Origin: an uncultured Variovorax sp.
GTDB taxonomy: Bacteria > Pseudomonadota > Gammaproteobacteria > Burkholderiales > Burkholderiaceae_C
Length of the DNA: 8,193 bases
Direction: 5' to 3'
Assembly: GCA_903872875.1 (NCBI GenBank)
Contig: CAIQMJ010000312.1
Span: 1-8,193, forward strand
Shown here: piece by piece, positions 6,661 through 8,193 of the stretch
Layout: every line of letters starts with the position of its first letter
Position numbering within the stretch: position 1 is the stretch's first letter
Position numbers and translations under genes: made by a program
The notes under the pieces: model-generated
What the model was told of the DNA's origin: nothing
Seen by the model: the letters and a program-made list of their open reading frames with translations, nothing else
The model's database searches: none

Positions 6661-7200
6661 TCAGCGCTTGGCGAGCGCAATGCGACCCAGCGCGAACACG
6701 GAGTTCGGGGCGGTGACCTTCATGGGCTTGGGCGCGGCCGGGCGCGCAAACAAACGCTTCCGCGCCGGTGCATTCTCAACTTCCACACCCTTCGCGATCT
6801 GGTCATCGACGAGACTCTGCAACGTGACCGAATCGAGGAATTCCACTGCCCGGCGATTGACGGTAGCCCATAGTTCGTCCGGGACGCAACGGCCTGCATG
6901 CTCCCCCGCGTGTCCGTCGGTCGAGTCGGCGCCTGAACCAGCCGCATCCTCTATCGAAAAGATGATGTCGGCGACAGTGATGTCAGACGCTTTACGGCCG
7001 AGCGAATAGCCCCCACCGGGACCGCGCGTCGATTCGACCAACTTGTGACGGCGCAACTTGCCGAAAAGTTGCTCCAAGTAGGACAGCGAAATATGTTGAC
7101 GTTGACTGATCGCGGACAACGTCACAGGGCCGGTGCGCACGCGCAAAGCCACGTCGATCATGGCAGTGACCGCAAAACGGCCTTTTGTGGTGAGACGCAT
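6661..7200 (-). CDS. IscR-like Rrf2-family regulator with altered cluster ligands
   Basis: A 179-residue protein. The N-terminal winged helix closely matches IscR: MRLTTKGRFAVTAMIDVALR, ISLSYLEQLFGKLRRHKLV, then RGPGGGYSLGR, with E43 kept; E43 in E. coli IscR separates the two DNA-site classes. ITVADIIFSIED and LWATVNRRAVEFLDSVTLQSLVDDQ also follow the IscR pattern. IscR senses Fe-S status through three Cys (92, 98, 104) and His107. Here only the last Cys is present (C105). The other two positions are Ser and Gly by alignment, and the His position is Asp. H97 and H101 precede C105 at four-residue spacing. A C-terminal tail of about 40 residues is Pro/Lys/Arg-rich. AAGGA lies about six bases before the ATG. 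No isc genes are adjacent, so I leave the symbol empty: it may be a paralogue rather than the housekeeping IscR. Confidence 0.9.
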   Translation of the reverse strand: MRLTTKGRFAVTAMIDVALRVRTGPVTLSAISQRQHISLSYLEQLFGKLRRHKLVESTRGPGGGYSLGRKASDITVADIIFSIEDAAGSGADSTDGHAGEHAGRCVPDELWATVNRRAVEFLDSVTLQSLVDDQIAKGVEVENAPARKRLFARPAAPKPMKVTAPNSVFALGRIALAKR

Positions 7201-7276
7201 CGATTTTCCTTGTAATGAAGCAACAGAATGGACAGCTGACGACTCCTGCAGATCCCGTCAGATTGCCGATGACTGT

Positions 7277-7293
7277 GTGACCGCCAGTGTCAC
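7277..7293. repeat. Inverted repeat GTGAC-N7-GTCAC upstream of the IscR-like gene
   Basis: Perfect 5-bp arms lie 77-93 bases upstream of the regulator's ATG. The position suits an operator for autoregulation, as is usual in the Rrf2 family, but the sequence is not an obvious match to the E. coli IscR type 1 or type 2 site. Confidence 0.3.
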
Positions 7294-7309
7294 GATAAGT
7301 TTCCCAGAT

Positions 7310-7324
7310 GTCCAACAAGTCCAA
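7310..7324. repeat. Direct repeat GTCCAA-CAA-GTCCAA upstream of the IscR-like gene
   Basis: Two identical hexamers are separated by three bases. On the minus strand they read TTGGAC twice, and either could serve as a -35 box for the IscR-like gene. I saw no convincing -10 at ideal spacing. Confidence 0.3.
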
Positions 7325-7556
7325 TACCCCTAAAGACCTTCAACTGTTGGGTTTTTTTGATCCTTTTTCTTGAGGTCATCTGAAAAAACAACACTTGGCG
7401 GATGCCCCGTCTTGGCTGGCGGGCTCGTCGATACGGCTCGCAGTCGTACCACTAGCGTTCGTCCTACACGCATGAGCGAAAAGAGGATGTCGTCAGCATC
7501 GATCCTGCAGACGAACATCGGCAATTCGTAACGAGGGGTGCGCTTGCACTAGACCG

Positions 7557-7748
7557 ATGCAGATGAACGAATGGGATCGTACAGAGATGGGATTTCCCCG
7601 AGCGCTTGCTGAAGCAGCCGCCCATCAACATGCAAGTCTCAGGATGTCCGAGCCTGCATCGCGGCAGTCTTACCTGCATGCGACGTCAGCGGACGAGCTG
7701 ATGTCGACGTGGCTAGAAGTATTCGATGAATCAGCTGGCGCCATATAA
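7557..7748 (+). CDS. Doubtful small reading frame, 63 residues
   Basis: The frame opens with ATG at 7557, with further in-frame ATGs at 7563 and 7587, and ends just before the stress-protein leader. The product includes ALAEAAAHQHASLRMSEPAS and DELMSTWLEVFDE. It is helix-compatible and acidic at the end, with no signal peptide or transmembrane segment. I recognise no family. No clear Shine-Dalgarno precedes the first ATG, and an overlapping minus-strand frame is equally open. It may be non-coding. Confidence 0.25.
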   Translation: MQMNEWDRTEMGFPRALAEAAAHQHASLRMSEPASRQSYLHATSADELMSTWLEVFDESAGAI

Positions 7749-7749
7749 A
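7744..7749 (+). promoter_or_regulatory. Candidate -10 element for the GlsB/YeaQ-family gene
   Basis: TATAAA lies 82 bases before the ATG at 7832, in an otherwise GC-rich stretch. No good -35 is seen 17 bases upstream. A stationary-phase sigma factor tolerates a poor -35, which would suit this gene family, but this is a guess. Confidence 0.2.
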
Positions 7750-7814
7750 AAGGTCGCGCAGACGGACTCCAGCCTTCCGGCTCATCGGCCGCCTCGTCAA
7801 CAAGTGCATTTTTC

Positions 7815-7824
7815 CTTCTAGAAG
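7815..7824. repeat. 10-bp palindrome CTTCTAGAAG over the Shine-Dalgarno
   Basis: The perfect palindrome includes the AGAAG ribosome-binding site of the GlsB/YeaQ-family gene. It could pair with itself between transcripts or bind a protein, but ten bases can also be chance. Confidence 0.3.
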
Positions 7825-7831
7825 CATTCCC

Positions 7832-8080
7832 ATGAGCATCATCTGGACAATTTTGATCGGTTTCGTCGTGGGTCTGGTGGCACGTGCGCTGCTGCCCGGC
7901 AGACAGTCGATGGGCTTCATCCTGACCGTTGTCATCGGCGTTGTAGGTTCGCTGCTCGCGACCTATATCGGCCAAGCCGCAGGGTGGTACACCGCAGGGG
8001 CGGGCGCCGGATTCATTGCATCAGTGCTTGGCGCGATCGTGCTTCTGGTCATCTACGGCATGGTTGCTGGCAAACGCTGA
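7832..8080 (+). CDS. GlsB/YeaQ/YmgE-family small membrane protein
   Basis: An 82-residue, very hydrophobic protein with three predicted transmembrane helices: about 3-20 (IIWTILIGFVVGLVARALL), about 27-48 (GFILTVVIGVVGSLLATYIG), and about 57-78 (GAGAGFIASVLGAIVLLVIYG). The pattern GLVARALLPGRQ, then G-F-hydrophobic-G-hhGS, and a Gly-rich third helix is that of the family called transglycosylase-associated or GlsB/YeaQ/YmgE stress-response membrane proteins, usually 80-90 residues. Its molecular function is not established. An AGAAG Shine-Dalgarno at 7820-7824 lies seven bases before the ATG. The gene is convergent with glmS, whose stop codon is 46 bases away. The short basic end GKR suggests a cytoplasmic C-terminus. 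Confidence 0.93.
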   Translation: MSIIWTILIGFVVGLVARALLPGRQSMGFILTVVIGVVGSLLATYIGQAAGWYTAGAGAGFIASVLGAIVLLVIYGMVAGKR

Positions 8081-8097
8081 CGTCGAGGCACTCCGAC

Positions 8098-8122
8098 GCC
8101 ACCACGAGCGTCGAAGTGTGGC
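8098..8122. terminator. Possible hairpin between convergent genes
   Basis: GCCACCAC (8098-8105) can pair with GTGTGGC (8116-8122) with one bulged C and a 10-base loop. It lies in the 46-base gap between the membrane-protein gene and glmS, where a shared terminator would be expected. No T-run follows on either strand. Confidence 0.25.
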
Positions 8123-8126
8123 GGCA

Positions 8127-8193
8127 TCACTCCACGGTAACGCTCTTTGCAAGATTGCGCGGCTTGTCGACGTCGCAGCCGCGCTCCAGCGCG
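8127..8193 (-). CDS. glmS: Glutamine-fructose-6-phosphate aminotransferase (isomerizing), 3' end only
   Basis: Reading the minus strand from the window edge gives 21 codons ending ALERGCDVDKPRNLAKSVTVE, then TGA at 8129-8127. The ending DVD[KQ]PRNLAKSVTVE is the conserved C-terminal tail of GlmS, which reaches into the isomerase active site. GlmS makes glucosamine-6-phosphate from fructose-6-phosphate and glutamine, the first step towards UDP-GlcNAc for peptidoglycan and lipopolysaccharide. The rest of the gene lies to the right of the window. It is convergent with the small membrane-protein gene. Confidence 0.95.
   Translation of the reverse strand, partial: ALERGCDVDKPRNLAKSVTVE

Larger units (their letters stand above)
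7201..7556. other. Non-coding region upstream of the IscR-like gene
   Basis: No convincing gene is seen in these 356 bases. The half nearest the regulator holds the two short repeats listed separately, and probably its promoter. The middle has homopolymer runs: seven T at 7352-7358, five T at 7364-7368 and six A at 7383-7388. This is unusual against the GC-rich background. Short reading frames on either strand here show no recognisable protein. Confidence 0.6.

Noticed and set aside
6598..7009. Plus-strand open frames opposite the IscR-like gene.
   Set aside because: They are antisense to a strongly supported Rrf2 gene and show no domain or ribosome-binding site.
7335..7377. T-run at 7352-7358 with weak pairing before it, and GACCT/AGGTC arms around it, as an intrinsic terminator.
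   Set aside because: The hairpin before the T-run is only about five pairs with two G-T wobbles, and no plus-strand gene ends just upstream.
1..8193. Mobile element, CRISPR array, toxin-antitoxin or defence system.
   Set aside because: No transposase, integrase, repeat-spacer pattern, tRNA-flanked insertion or known defence domain was found on either strand.

Overview
The window is high-GC, gene-dense proteobacterial DNA, most likely a betaproteobacterium of the Burkholderiales. The lineage call is an inference. It rests on tandem cyanophycin synthetase genes (a layout known from Burkholderiales such as Cupriavidus), an IscR-type Rrf2 regulator, and a GlmS C-terminus of the usual proteobacterial form. 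No rRNA, tRNA, CRISPR array, transposase or integrase was seen.

Layout. (1) 1-3079, plus strand: the 3' end of a short cyanophycin synthetase paralogue (cphA'-like), then a complete cyanophycin synthetase (cphA, start 512) 44 bases later. Together they would make the Asp/Arg storage polymer cyanophycin. No cyanophycinase is visible. (2) 3273-3674, plus strand: a small secreted protein with four cysteines and a clear signal peptide and Shine-Dalgarno sequence. (3) 3716-6463: a signalling cluster without a histidine kinase. It holds a canonical OmpR-type response regulator (minus), a divergent membrane-anchored HPt protein with a degenerate receiver-like middle (plus), and a second OmpR-type regulator (minus) whose receiver has lost the phosphoacceptor Asp, the acidic pocket and the conserved Lys. 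(4) 6661-7200, minus strand: an IscR-like Rrf2 regulator that keeps the IscR DNA-binding domain but has lost most Fe-S cluster ligands. (5) 7201-7831: mostly non-coding, with repeats upstream of the IscR-like gene and one doubtful 63-codon reading frame. (6) 7832-8080, plus strand: a GlsB/YeaQ/YmgE-family small membrane protein. (7) 8127-8193, minus strand: the last 21 codons of glmS, convergent with it.

How the parts may work together. The two cyanophycin genes form an obvious operon. The three signalling genes look like one phosphorelay module: the HPt protein would pass phosphate to the intact regulator, and the pseudo-receiver regulator would act by a phosphorylation-independent route. 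This is inference from adjacency and domain content. The most unusual content is the combination of a membrane HPt protein, a pseudo-receiver regulator and an IscR homologue with altered cluster ligands, all side by side. I saw no evidence of a mobile or defence system.
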